Shown here one piece after another: positions 9,056 through 17,162 of a stretch of DNA of 64,000 nucleotides. The notes below the pieces were generated by a model. It worked only from the letters and a program-made list of their open reading frames with translations, was not told the DNA's origin and did no database searches. Source of the DNA: Alkalibacillus haloalkaliphilus (lineage in GTDB: Bacteria > Bacillota > Bacilli > Bacillales > Alkalibacillaceae); contig NZ_BJYA01000003.1 in assembly GCF_007991275.1 (NCBI RefSeq), positions 1-64,000 on the forward strand. The letters are read 5' to 3'. Each line of letters opens with the position of its first letter. The first letter of the stretch is position 1. Both the position numbers and the translations under genes were made by a program.

Positions 9056-10198
9056 ATGAACTTCACACTAAGTGAAGAACAAGAAATGACAAGAAAGATG
9101 GTTAGAGATTTTGCAGAAGGGAAAATCCAACCACGTGCAGTTGACATCGATGTAAAGGCAGAATTTCCAGAAGATATTTTCAAAGAAATGGGTGAACTTG
9201 GCCTTTTAGGTATTCCTTACCCAGAAGAATATGGCGGTTCTGGCGGCGATACAGTCACTTACGCACTTGCAGTAGAAGAAATCGGTCGCGTTTGTGGGAG
9301 TACTGGCTTAAGCTACGCCGCTTCAGTATCCTTAGGTTCTTCACCGATCTATCAATTCGGAACTGAAGAACAGAAACAGGAGTTTTTAATTCCATTAGCA
9401 CAAGGGAAAGCTTTAGGTTCATTCGGATTAACTGAACCGAACGCTGGTTCTGATGCAGGTGGCACTAAAACGACAGCTAAAACTGATGGGGATGACTTCA
9501 TCATTAATGGTGAGAAATGTTTCATCACCAATGCATCTTATGCTAAACAAATTATTGTAACCGCTATCACTGGTAAAGACGATCGTGGTAAAAACATTAT
9601 TTCTGCTATTGTTGTACCAACTGATACAAAAGGTGTGACGATTACAGATAACTACGACAAAATGGGAGTTCGTGGTTCTAATACAGCAGAAATCGTATTA
9701 GAAGATGTGAGAGTACCGAAAGCTAACTTAATTGGTGACCCAGATGCAGGTTTTAAACAATTTTTACAAACTCTAGATGGTGGAAGAATTTCAATTGGCG
9801 CATTAGGTGTTGGTATTGCTCAAGCATCACTTGACCGTGCTTTAGCTTATGCGAAAGAACGTAAGCAGTTTGGCCAGTCGATTTCGAACTTCCAAGCAAT
9901 TCAGTTCAAATTAGCTGATATGGCAATGGAAGTAGAAATGTCACGTAACATAGTACTAAAGGCAGCTTGGTTAAAAGACCAAGGGAAAGTATTTACAAAA
10001 GAAGCTGCTATGGCGAAATTATACGCTACAGAAACAGCTTTTCGTTCAGCAAACCAAGCAATCCAAATACTTGGAGGCTATGGTTATATGCGTGAATACG
10101 AAGTGGAGCGTTACTTACGTGATGCTAAATTACTTGAAATTGGAGAGGGTACTTCTGAGATTCAAAGGTTAGTTATAGCTAGACAATTAGGATGTTAA
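9056..10198 (+). CDS. yngJ: Acyl-CoA dehydrogenase (YngJ-like)
   Basis: 380 residues, an FAD-dependent acyl-CoA dehydrogenase that introduces the 2,3 double bond into an acyl-CoA and passes electrons to ETF. FAD and substrate motifs are seen in order: LTEPNAGSDAGGTKT, ITNASYA, LGGYGYMREYEVER. The C-terminal IGEGTSEIQRLVIARQL includes the catalytic glutamate in the position used by short-chain and branched-chain enzymes. True isovaleryl-CoA dehydrogenases usually place that base elsewhere, so the substrate is probably short or branched acyl-CoA rather than strictly isovaleryl-CoA. It is the first gene of an eight-gene operon and has a GGGGGAG ribosome binding site. Confidence 0.93.
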   Translation: MNFTLSEEQEMTRKMVRDFAEGKIQPRAVDIDVKAEFPEDIFKEMGELGLLGIPYPEEYGGSGGDTVTYALAVEEIGRVCGSTGLSYAASVSLGSSPIYQFGTEEQKQEFLIPLAQGKALGSFGLTEPNAGSDAGGTKTTAKTDGDDFIINGEKCFITNASYAKQIIVTAITGKDDRGKNIISAIVVPTDTKGVTITDNYDKMGVRGSNTAEIVLEDVRVPKANLIGDPDAGFKQFLQTLDGGRISIGALGVGIAQASLDRALAYAKERKQFGQSISNFQAIQFKLADMAMEVEMSRNIVLKAAWLKDQGKVFTKEAAMAKLYATETAFRSANQAIQILGGYGYMREYEVERYLRDAKLLEIGEGTSEIQRLVIARQLGC

Positions 10199-10220
10199 TT
10201 TAATAGAGGGGGACGTTTGT

Positions 10221-11861
10221 ATGCCATTAATGAATTTAACTGTCGGTCAGTTGTTAGATGAAAAGGCAAAGAAACACCCAGAGCATGAGGCAGCTGTGTA
10301 TCCTGAGAAAGGAATTCGTTGGACTTATGAACAGTTCAATGAAAATGTTAACGATGCAGCAAAGGGCTTGATGGCTTTAGGCATTGAAAAAGGGGACCAC
10401 GTAGCAATTTGGTCTGACAATAAGCCTGAGTGGTTAACTAGTCAGTTTGCCACTGGAAAGATGGGGGCAGTTTTAGTCACTGTCAACACAAGCTATCAAG
10501 CAGCAGAACTCGAATATCTATTAAAACAATCAGATTCTAGTACACTAATTTTAGCCGAATCTTATAAAGGTACATCTTACATCGATATTTTGAAAGAATT
10601 ATGCCCTGAACTTGAGCATTGTGAAAAAGGTGAACTTCAATCTGAACGTTTACCTCATTTAAAAAATGTTATCGTTCTGAGCGATCAAGAGTATAACGGT
10701 TGTTATTCATGGAATGACATGATCGAACTCGGTGTAAATAGAGTATCAGATCAACAACTACAAGAACGTTCTAATTCTTTAGACAGTCATGAAGTGATTA
10801 ACATGCAATATACATCTGGGACGACAGGATTCCCTAAAGGGGTTATGCTGTCACACCACAACATTGTCAATAACGGTAAACAAATTGCAGAATGTATGCA
10901 ATTCACTGAAGAAGACCGATTATGTATTCCAGTACCATTCTTCCATTGTTTCGGGTGTGTTTTAGGAACGATGGCTGCCGTATCTAAAGGGGCAACAATG
11001 GTCATTGTAGAACAATTCGACGCTGAAAAAGTGTTAGAAGCTGTCTCTCAAGAGAAATGTACAGCATTACATGGTGTGCCAACGATGTTTATAGCAGAAT
11101 TGAATCACCCTAAGTTCGACCAATATGACTTGTCACATTTAAGAACTGGGATTATGGCAGGTTCAAACTGCCCAATCGAAGTGATGAAAGATGTAATGAA
11201 CAAAATGGGCGCATCTGAAATTACGATTACTTACGGGCAAACAGAATCGTCACCGGCGATCACTCAAACGAAAACAGATGACCCAATCGATCGTCGTGTC
11301 AGCACAGTAGGAAAACGTCACCCAAATGTCGAAATAAAAGTAGTAGACCCATCAACGAATGAAGAAGTTGCCTCTAACGAACCTGGCGAACTTTGTACAA
11401 GAGGTTATCACGTGATGAAAGGTTACTACAACAACGAAGAAGAAACGAAAAACGCTATTGATGAAGACGGTTGGTTACACACAGGAGATATAGCCATTAT
11501 TGATGACGAGGGTTATGTTCAAATTACTGGAAGAATTAAAGATATGGTCATTCGTGGTGGTGAAAACATTTATCCACGAGAAATTGAAGAATTTTTATAC
11601 CAACACCCTGACATTTTAGACGTTCAAGTCGTTGGTGTACCTGATGCGAAATACGGTGAAGAACTAATGGCTTGGGTGATTGCTAAAGAGGACTCTACCT
11701 TAACTGAAGAGAACTTAAGAGAGTTTTGTAAAGGTAACATTGCCTATCACAAAATTCCGAAGTACATCCAGTTCACAAAAGAGTACCCAATGACCGCTAG
11801 TGGCAAAGTACAAAAGTATAAACTACGTCAAGAAGCAGAACAATTACTAGCAAAACATTAA
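10221..11861 (+). CDS. yngI: AMP-forming acyl-CoA synthetase (YngI-like)
   Basis: 546 residues of the ANL adenylating superfamily. It activates a carboxylic acid with ATP to acyl-AMP and then acyl-CoA. The phosphate loop YTSGTTGFPKGVMLSHHN, the adenine motif ITYGQTESSP, the hinge region GRIKDMVIRGGENIYPREIE and the C-terminal catalytic lysine in TASGKVQKYKLRQ are all present, so this enzyme is complete. Placement in the leucine/branched-chain operon suggests a short or branched substrate such as isovalerate or 2-methyl-acids (inference). Sixteen bases downstream lies an extra copy of just its C-terminal domain. Confidence 0.92.
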   Translation: MPLMNLTVGQLLDEKAKKHPEHEAAVYPEKGIRWTYEQFNENVNDAAKGLMALGIEKGDHVAIWSDNKPEWLTSQFATGKMGAVLVTVNTSYQAAELEYLLKQSDSSTLILAESYKGTSYIDILKELCPELEHCEKGELQSERLPHLKNVIVLSDQEYNGCYSWNDMIELGVNRVSDQQLQERSNSLDSHEVINMQYTSGTTGFPKGVMLSHHNIVNNGKQIAECMQFTEEDRLCIPVPFFHCFGCVLGTMAAVSKGATMVIVEQFDAEKVLEAVSQEKCTALHGVPTMFIAELNHPKFDQYDLSHLRTGIMAGSNCPIEVMKDVMNKMGASEITITYGQTESSPAITQTKTDDPIDRRVSTVGKRHPNVEIKVVDPSTNEEVASNEPGELCTRGYHVMKGYYNNEEETKNAIDEDGWLHTGDIAIIDDEGYVQITGRIKDMVIRGGENIYPREIEEFLYQHPDILDVQVVGVPDAKYGEELMAWVIAKEDSTLTEENLREFCKGNIAYHKIPKYIQFTKEYPMTASGKVQKYKLRQEAEQLLAKH

Positions 11862-11877
11862 AGGTAAAGGTGATAAC

Positions 11878-12183
11878 ATGCAACAGAATGAACAACTACC
11901 AGAAACTTATCAAATCGAAAGTCTTATTACAGATCATGAACAAGTAGTCGATGCAAAAGTGATTACAATACCTCACCCAGAAAAAGGGGAATTAATTGTA
12001 GCTTGGGTCATTGCTAATGACAGTGCATTAACTAAAGAAGAGATAGTTAAATATTGTGATCGCTCTAATGACATTAGTACACCTAACTACGTTTTGTTTA
12101 CTGATGAATTCCCAACAACACCTAGCGGCAAGATCCAAAAAATAAGACTAAAAGAAAAGGCACTAGAATTAATAAATGAATAA
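11878..12183 (+). CDS. Stand-alone C-terminal domain of an AMP-forming acyl-CoA synthetase
   Basis: 101 residues that align along their whole length with the last 90 or so residues of the preceding ligase: VVDAKVITIPHPEKGELIVAWVIA, then TTPSGKIQKIRLKEKALELI. The catalytic-lysine motif PSGKIQK is kept, while the large N-terminal adenylation domain is absent. It has its own ribosome binding site (AAAGGTGA) and ATG and lies within the operon, so it looks expressed rather than debris. It may be a remnant of a second ligase gene, or an accessory domain that acts with the neighbouring ligase. Function is unknown. Confidence 0.75.
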   Translation: MQQNEQLPETYQIESLITDHEQVVDAKVITIPHPEKGELIVAWVIANDSALTKEEIVKYCDRSNDISTPNYVLFTDEFPTTPSGKIQKIRLKEKALELINE

Positions 12184-12197
12184 GAGAGGTGCTTCAA

Positions 12198-13541
12198 ATG
12201 TTCAACAAAGTCTTAATTGCTAACCGTGGGGAAATTGCTTCACGAGTTATTCGTACGTGTAAAAGCCTTGGTGTTAAAACAGTTGCTGTATACTCTGAGG
12301 CAGATCAAGAAGCCCCTTTTGTATCTGAAGCAGATGAAAGTTACTTAATTGGTGGACCTAAAGTTAATGAAAGCTATTTAAACATAGATGCAATTGTTAA
12401 TGTCGCTAAAGAAACTAACTCAGAAGCGGTACATCCAGGTTACGGATTACTAAGTGAAAACACAGACTTTGCTAAAAGGCTTGAAGATGAAAACATTGTA
12501 TTTATCGGGCCTGATTCTAATGCGATCAACCAAATGGGGAGTAAATTAACTGCACGTCAAACGATGGAAAAAGCAGGTGTTCCTATTATTCCAGGAACAA
12601 ATGATCCAGTAGAGTCAGTCGAAGATGCTAAACAAATTGCAAGTGACATTGGTTATCCCGTAATGGTGAAGGCATCCCACGGCGGTGGCGGAATTGGTAT
12701 GGAAATTGTTCATAATGATACGGAACTTGAAAAAGCATTCGAAAGCAACGCTCGTCGTGCAGAACAATTTTTCGGAAATGGAACGATGTTTATCGAAAAA
12801 GTAATAGAAGATGCTCACCATATCGAAATCCAAGTGCTAGCTGATCACTACGGGGAGACTGTACACCTTTTCGACCGTGAATGTTCAATTCAAAGAAGGC
12901 ATCAAAAAGTAATCGAAGAAGCGCCTTCACCTCTTTTGTCAGAAGAGACGCGACAAGAAATGGGTGAAGCAGGTGTAAGAGCTGCCAAAGCAATCAATTA
13001 TAAAAACGCTGGAACGATTGAGTTTCTAGTTGATGAAGAGCAAAACTTTTATTTTCTAGAAATGAACACACGCCTTCAAGTCGAACATCCCGTAACAGAA
13101 CAAATTACAGGGGTCGACCTTGTTGAAGAGCAACTTAAAATTGCTCACGGAGAAAAACTATCATTCTCTCAAGAAGATTTACAGATTAACGGGCATGCCA
13201 TTGAAGCAAGAATCTATGCTGAAGACCCGAAGACATTTTTCCCATCACCTGGTCAAATAACAGCATTTAATCCACCAGTTGGGACTAACATCAGACACGA
13301 CATTGGCGTTAACAGTCAATATAAAGTAACACCTTATTATGATCCAATGGTTGCTAAGTTAATTGCATTCGGTAATTCTCGTGCTGAAACTATTGATCAC
13401 TTAAAAGATGCTCTAATGGATTACGAAGTAGTAGGTATCAAAACAAACATTCCATTTTTAATTGATGTAACCCAATCACCTGCATTCCAAAAAGGTGATA
13501 CGAGAACATCGTTTATCCAAGAATTTATGATTAAACAATAG
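12198..13541 (+). CDS. yngH: Biotin carboxylase subunit of an acyl-CoA carboxylase (YngH-like)
   Basis: 447 residues, ATP-grasp biotin carboxylase: it carboxylates carrier-bound biotin using ATP and bicarbonate. Motifs in order are FNKVLIANRGEIASRV, the glycine-rich ATP loop KASHGGGGIGM, ECSIQRRHQKVIEEAPS and EMNTRLQVEHPVTE. With the separate biotin carrier and carboxyltransferase downstream it probably forms a methylcrotonyl-CoA carboxylase-like complex. The start is ATG 12198 behind AGAGAGGT; an in-frame GTG nine bases upstream falls in the ribosome binding site. The fatty-acid AccC is expected elsewhere in the genome. Confidence 0.93.
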   Translation: MFNKVLIANRGEIASRVIRTCKSLGVKTVAVYSEADQEAPFVSEADESYLIGGPKVNESYLNIDAIVNVAKETNSEAVHPGYGLLSENTDFAKRLEDENIVFIGPDSNAINQMGSKLTARQTMEKAGVPIIPGTNDPVESVEDAKQIASDIGYPVMVKASHGGGGIGMEIVHNDTELEKAFESNARRAEQFFGNGTMFIEKVIEDAHHIEIQVLADHYGETVHLFDRECSIQRRHQKVIEEAPSPLLSEETRQEMGEAGVRAAKAINYKNAGTIEFLVDEEQNFYFLEMNTRLQVEHPVTEQITGVDLVEEQLKIAHGEKLSFSQEDLQINGHAIEARIYAEDPKTFFPSPGQITAFNPPVGTNIRHDIGVNSQYKVTPYYDPMVAKLIAFGNSRAETIDHLKDALMDYEVVGIKTNIPFLIDVTQSPAFQKGDTRTSFIQEFMIKQ

Positions 13542-13553
13542 GAGGAAGTTAAA

Positions 13554-13766
13554 ATGACAGAAGTAAAAGCAAATATGGCAGGAAACGTATGGAAAGTATT
13601 AGTGAGCGAAGGTGACACAATTGACTCAAGTCAAGATGTTGTCATTTTAGAATCGATGAAAATGGAGATTCCAATCGCTGCTGAAGTAAGTGGTACGGTT
13701 AAGGAATTAAAAGTTAAAGAAGAAGATTTCGTTAATGAAGGCGACGTTATTGCCATTATCGAATAA
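13554..13766 (+). CDS. yngHB: Biotin carrier domain protein (YngHB-like)
   Basis: 70 residues forming one biotinyl domain. The biotinylated lysine is in the canonical ESMKMEIPI motif. It shuttles carboxybiotin between the YngH-like carboxylase and the YngE-like carboxyltransferase. Such a short free-standing carrier is characteristic of the B. subtilis yng operon. It has a GGAGG ribosome binding site and sits 12 bases after the carboxylase. Confidence 0.93.
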   Translation: MTEVKANMAGNVWKVLVSEGDTIDSSQDVVILESMKMEIPIAAEVSGTVKELKVKEEDFVNEGDVIAIIE

Positions 13767-13796
13767 ACAGTATGACTATAAAGGAGTACTGACTAT

Positions 13797-14696
13797 ATGA
13801 ATCTTTCAAAACAAGTACAAATTAAAGAAGTCGGCCCTAGAGACGGCTTACAAAATGAAAAGAAAGAGATCGCAACAGAAGATAAAATCGAATGGATTAA
13901 CCGAATGTCAGAAAGCGGACTTTCATATATCGAGATCACCTCATTTGTTCATCCGAAATGGATTCCTCAATTAAAAGATGCAGTTGAGGTAGCAAAATCG
14001 ATTGAACGAAAAGATGGGGTCACGTATGCTGCTTTAGTGCCGAATATGAAAGGGCTAGAGCGTGCAATTGAAGCAGATGTTGATGAAGTATCGATTTTCA
14101 TGTCTGCTAGTGAATCGCACAATAAAAACAATATTAACAAATCAATTTCTGAAACTTATCCTATTTTAAGAGAGGTTGTCGATGAGGCTAAAAAGGCCGG
14201 TAAGTCTGTACGAGGTTACGTTTCTACCGTATTCGGTTGCCCATATGAAGGGAACGTCGATGAACACCAAGCAATCGATGTGTGTGACAATCTATTTAAT
14301 ATGGGCATCGATGAGTTATCGATTGGAGATACGATCGGGGTAGCTAACCCAGTTCAAGTCGAACGTGTGTTAAGTGAGTTTGAAAAACATTTCTCAAAAG
14401 ACAAAATCGCTTTACATTTTCATGATACGCGCGGTATGGCTTTAGCTAATACTGTTGTAGCACTTCAGCTCGGCTATCATATTTTTGATAGTGCATTAGG
14501 TGGTTTAGGTGGATGCCCATATGCGAAAGGGGCTTCTGGAAATGTTGCAACAGACGACTTAGCCCATATGCTTCAGCAAATGGGCCTTGAACAATCGATT
14601 GACCTAAATAAACTTCAAGAAGCGGCTCAATTTATAGAATCAAAACTAGATCAACCTTTACCGAGTAAACAAATGGGTATTTCAAGAAGGTTGTAA
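13797..14696 (+). CDS. yngG: Hydroxymethylglutaryl-CoA lyase (YngG-like)
   Basis: 299 residues, a DRE-TIM metallolyase that cleaves HMG-CoA to acetyl-CoA and acetoacetate, the last step of leucine breakdown. Visible are the substrate/metal motif VGPRDGLQNE, the metal-binding LHFHDTRGMALAN and the catalytic cysteine loop GGLGGCPYAKGASGN. An AAAGGAG ribosome binding site precedes the ATG. Its presence is the best evidence that the operon degrades leucine or isovalerate rather than fatty acids in general. Confidence 0.95.
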   Translation: MNLSKQVQIKEVGPRDGLQNEKKEIATEDKIEWINRMSESGLSYIEITSFVHPKWIPQLKDAVEVAKSIERKDGVTYAALVPNMKGLERAIEADVDEVSIFMSASESHNKNNINKSISETYPILREVVDEAKKAGKSVRGYVSTVFGCPYEGNVDEHQAIDVCDNLFNMGIDELSIGDTIGVANPVQVERVLSEFEKHFSKDKIALHFHDTRGMALANTVVALQLGYHIFDSALGGLGGCPYAKGASGNVATDDLAHMLQQMGLEQSIDLNKLQEAAQFIESKLDQPLPSKQMGISRRL

Positions 14697-14711
14697 GAAG
14701 GACGTGGTGAT

Positions 14712-15491
14712 TTGAGCACTGTACAGTTTGAGATGATTGATGATTATATTGGCAAGTTAACATTAAATAGGCCTGAAGCGGCTAATGCTTTTTCTAAACA
14801 GTTAATGCATGACTTTAACGAACAACTTGATTCAATAGAAAAGCACGAAACATTAAGAGCATTAATTATTACAGCCAATGGGGAAAAAGCCTTTTGTGCA
14901 GGAGCTGACTTAAAAGAAAGGCGCACAATGACACAAGACCAAGTCGTTGACGCAGTCGGGCAAATCAGCTCACTTGTCACACGTGTAGCAAACTTAAAAG
15001 TTCCAACGATTGCAGCTATTAATGGTGCTACATTCGGAGGTGGCTTAGAGCTAACATTAGGTTGTGACATCCGCATCGCGAGCACGAACGCCAAAATGGG
15101 ACTAACTGAAACGTCATTAGCGATTATTCCTGGAGCTGGCGGTACACAACGTTTAGCACGCTTAATCGGTTTAGCTAAAGCAAAGTATTATATTTTAACT
15201 GCTAAACGTTTTGATAGTTATGAAGGAGAACGAATTGGTTTAATTGAAAAAGTCGTCGAACTTTCTGAACTACAAGACGAAGCTTTACAGATTGCTAGTC
15301 AAATAGCTTCAAATGGACCTGTTGGGGTTCAAATGGCTAAACAAGCGATTGATGAAGGTTTAGACCATGACATTGAGACTGGCTTGAAATTAGAAAGAGA
15401 AAAGTACTTAAATACAATTCCTACTAAAGATCGCTTAGAAGCATTAGAAGCTTTTAAAGAGAAACGAAAGCCGATCTTTACTGGTAAGTAG
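14712..15491 (+). CDS. yngF: Enoyl-CoA hydratase/isomerase family protein (YngF-like)
   Basis: 259 residues of the crotonase fold. Oxyanion-hole motifs KAFCAGADLKER and AAINGATFGGGLEL are present, followed by ETSLAIIPGAGGTQR with the catalytic glutamate region. From the operon it should hydrate 3-methylglutaconyl-CoA to HMG-CoA, between the carboxylase and the lyase; the family alone cannot fix the substrate. The start is TTG 14712 behind AGAAGGACG. Confidence 0.92.
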   Translation: MSTVQFEMIDDYIGKLTLNRPEAANAFSKQLMHDFNEQLDSIEKHETLRALIITANGEKAFCAGADLKERRTMTQDQVVDAVGQISSLVTRVANLKVPTIAAINGATFGGGLELTLGCDIRIASTNAKMGLTETSLAIIPGAGGTQRLARLIGLAKAKYYILTAKRFDSYEGERIGLIEKVVELSELQDEALQIASQIASNGPVGVQMAKQAIDEGLDHDIETGLKLEREKYLNTIPTKDRLEALEAFKEKRKPIFTGK

Positions 15492-15507
15492 AAAGGGTGA
15501 CCATAAC

Positions 15508-17037
15508 ATGGCATTTGAAGAACAGCACCAAGCGATTCGCGATCGAATAGAAAAAGGTGGTGCAGAAAAGTACCACGAAAAGAATGCTGAAAAAGGTAAA
15601 ATGTTCGTTCGTGACCGTTTAAAGATGTTATTAGATGAAGGTTTAAACATAGAAGATGCATTTTTTGCAAACTGTGTAGATGAATCGTTACCAGCAGACG
15701 GTGTCGTCACAGGACTAGGGAAAATTAACGGTGAGACTGTCGCGATTATGGCGAACGATTCCACTGTAAAAGCTGGTTCTTGGGGCGCACTTACTGTTGA
15801 AAAGATTATTCGAATTCAAGAAACAGCAATGAAACTCGAAGTGCCAATGCTGTATTTAGTTGACTCAGCTGGTGCACGTATTACAGATCAAATTGATATG
15901 TTCCCGAACCGTCGTGGTGCAGGGCGTATCTTCTATAATCAAGTAAAAATGTCAGGCCGAGTACCACAAGTTTGTTTATTGTTTGGTCCATCTGCAGCTG
16001 GTGGCGCCTACATACCAGCTTTTTGTGACATCGTAGTAATGGTTGATGGCAACGCGTCGATGTACTTAGGTTCACCGCGTATGGCTGAGAAAGTAATCGG
16101 TGAAAAAGTGTCACTTGAAGAAATGGGCGGTGCGCAAATGCATTGTTCCGTATCAGGTGTAGGAGATGTTTTAGTTAAAAGTGAGCAAGAAGCAATTGAA
16201 TATGCTCAAAAGTATTTAACTTACTTCCCACAAAACTTTAGAACTCAACCACCTGAAAAGGAAACGATCAATCCTGGTCAATTTGATAAAACAATTAGCG
16301 ACTTAATTCCAGAAAATCAAAATGCTCCGTTTGATATGTATGAGTTAATCAATCGTTTGATTGATAACGATAGTTTCTGTGAAATTAAGCGAGAGTTTGC
16401 AAAAGAATTGATTACTGGATTAGCGAGAATTGATGGTAAATCAGTTGGGATCATTGCGAACCAACCACGTATGAAGGGTGGAGTCTTGTTCCATGACTCA
16501 GCGGATAAAGCAGCTAAGTTTATTCAACTGTGTGATGCGTTTAACATTCCGCTTGTCTTCTTAGCTGACATTCCAGGCTTCATGATTGGAACGAAGGTTG
16601 AACGTGCTGGTATTATTCGTCATGGGGCGAAAATGATTTCAGCTATGAGTGAAGTAACCGTACCGAAGATTTGTGTCGTCGTAAGAAAGGCTTATGGCGC
16701 GGGACTATATGCGATGGCAGGACCAGCTTTCGATCCAGACGTAACGATTGCACTTCCAACAGCACAAATTGCTGTTATGGGACCTGAAGCTGCCGTTAAC
16801 GCTGTATACGCTAATAAAATTGCTGAGCTACCGGAAGAAGAGCGCCCAGCATTTATTAAAGAAAAACAAGAAGAATATAAAGAAAACATTGATATTTACA
16901 GACTGGCTTCTGAAATGATTGTTGATGATATCGTGCAGCCAAATGACTTAAGAGATGTACTGACACAAAGACTCGATATTTATCAATCTAAAAACTTAAC
17001 ATTTACTGAACGTAAACACGGTGTTTATCCAGTATAA
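15508..17037 (+). CDS. yngE: Acyl-CoA carboxylase carboxyltransferase subunit (YngE-like)
   Basis: 509 residues containing both the N- and C-terminal halves of the carboxyltransferase fold, as in propionyl- and methylcrotonyl-CoA carboxylase beta subunits. It transfers the carboxyl group from carboxybiotin to acyl-CoA. The glycine-rich oxyanion loops LFGPSAAGGAYIPAF and RKAYGAGLYAMAGPAFDP are intact. It is the last gene of the operon, 16 bases after the hydratase, and is followed by a strong terminator. Methylcrotonyl-CoA is the likely substrate given HMG-CoA lyase in the same operon; propionyl-CoA cannot be excluded. Confidence 0.93.
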   Translation: MAFEEQHQAIRDRIEKGGAEKYHEKNAEKGKMFVRDRLKMLLDEGLNIEDAFFANCVDESLPADGVVTGLGKINGETVAIMANDSTVKAGSWGALTVEKIIRIQETAMKLEVPMLYLVDSAGARITDQIDMFPNRRGAGRIFYNQVKMSGRVPQVCLLFGPSAAGGAYIPAFCDIVVMVDGNASMYLGSPRMAEKVIGEKVSLEEMGGAQMHCSVSGVGDVLVKSEQEAIEYAQKYLTYFPQNFRTQPPEKETINPGQFDKTISDLIPENQNAPFDMYELINRLIDNDSFCEIKREFAKELITGLARIDGKSVGIIANQPRMKGGVLFHDSADKAAKFIQLCDAFNIPLVFLADIPGFMIGTKVERAGIIRHGAKMISAMSEVTVPKICVVVRKAYGAGLYAMAGPAFDPDVTIALPTAQIAVMGPEAAVNAVYANKIAELPEEERPAFIKEKQEEYKENIDIYRLASEMIVDDIVQPNDLRDVLTQRLDIYQSKNLTFTERKHGVYPV

Positions 17038-17047
17038 AGACTTCAAC

Positions 17048-17091
17048 ACAGCATGGCTTAGCAATTCTTACTAAGCCATGCTGTTTTATTT
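17048..17091 (+). terminator. Terminator of the acyl-CoA/leucine operon
   Basis: A perfect 14-base stem (ACAGCATGGCTTAG with CTAAGCCATGCTGT) and a 9-base loop, ending in TTTTATTT. Confidence 0.95.
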
Positions 17092-17133
17092 ACTAATTTA
17101 GACTAGTGCGTTAATTAGTTTAATATATTCATA

Positions 17134-17144
17134 ATATGTAAACT
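17134..17144 (+). repeat. XerD-arm-like 11-mer, copy 1
   Basis: ATATGTAAACT matches 10 of 11 bases of the XerD arm of the B. subtilis dif site (TTATGTAAACT). The adjoining XerC-arm position matches poorly (4 of 11). It lies 18 bases before the next gene and may instead be promoter DNA. Confidence 0.3.
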
Positions 17145-17162
17145 TGAGATTGGAGGATTAAT

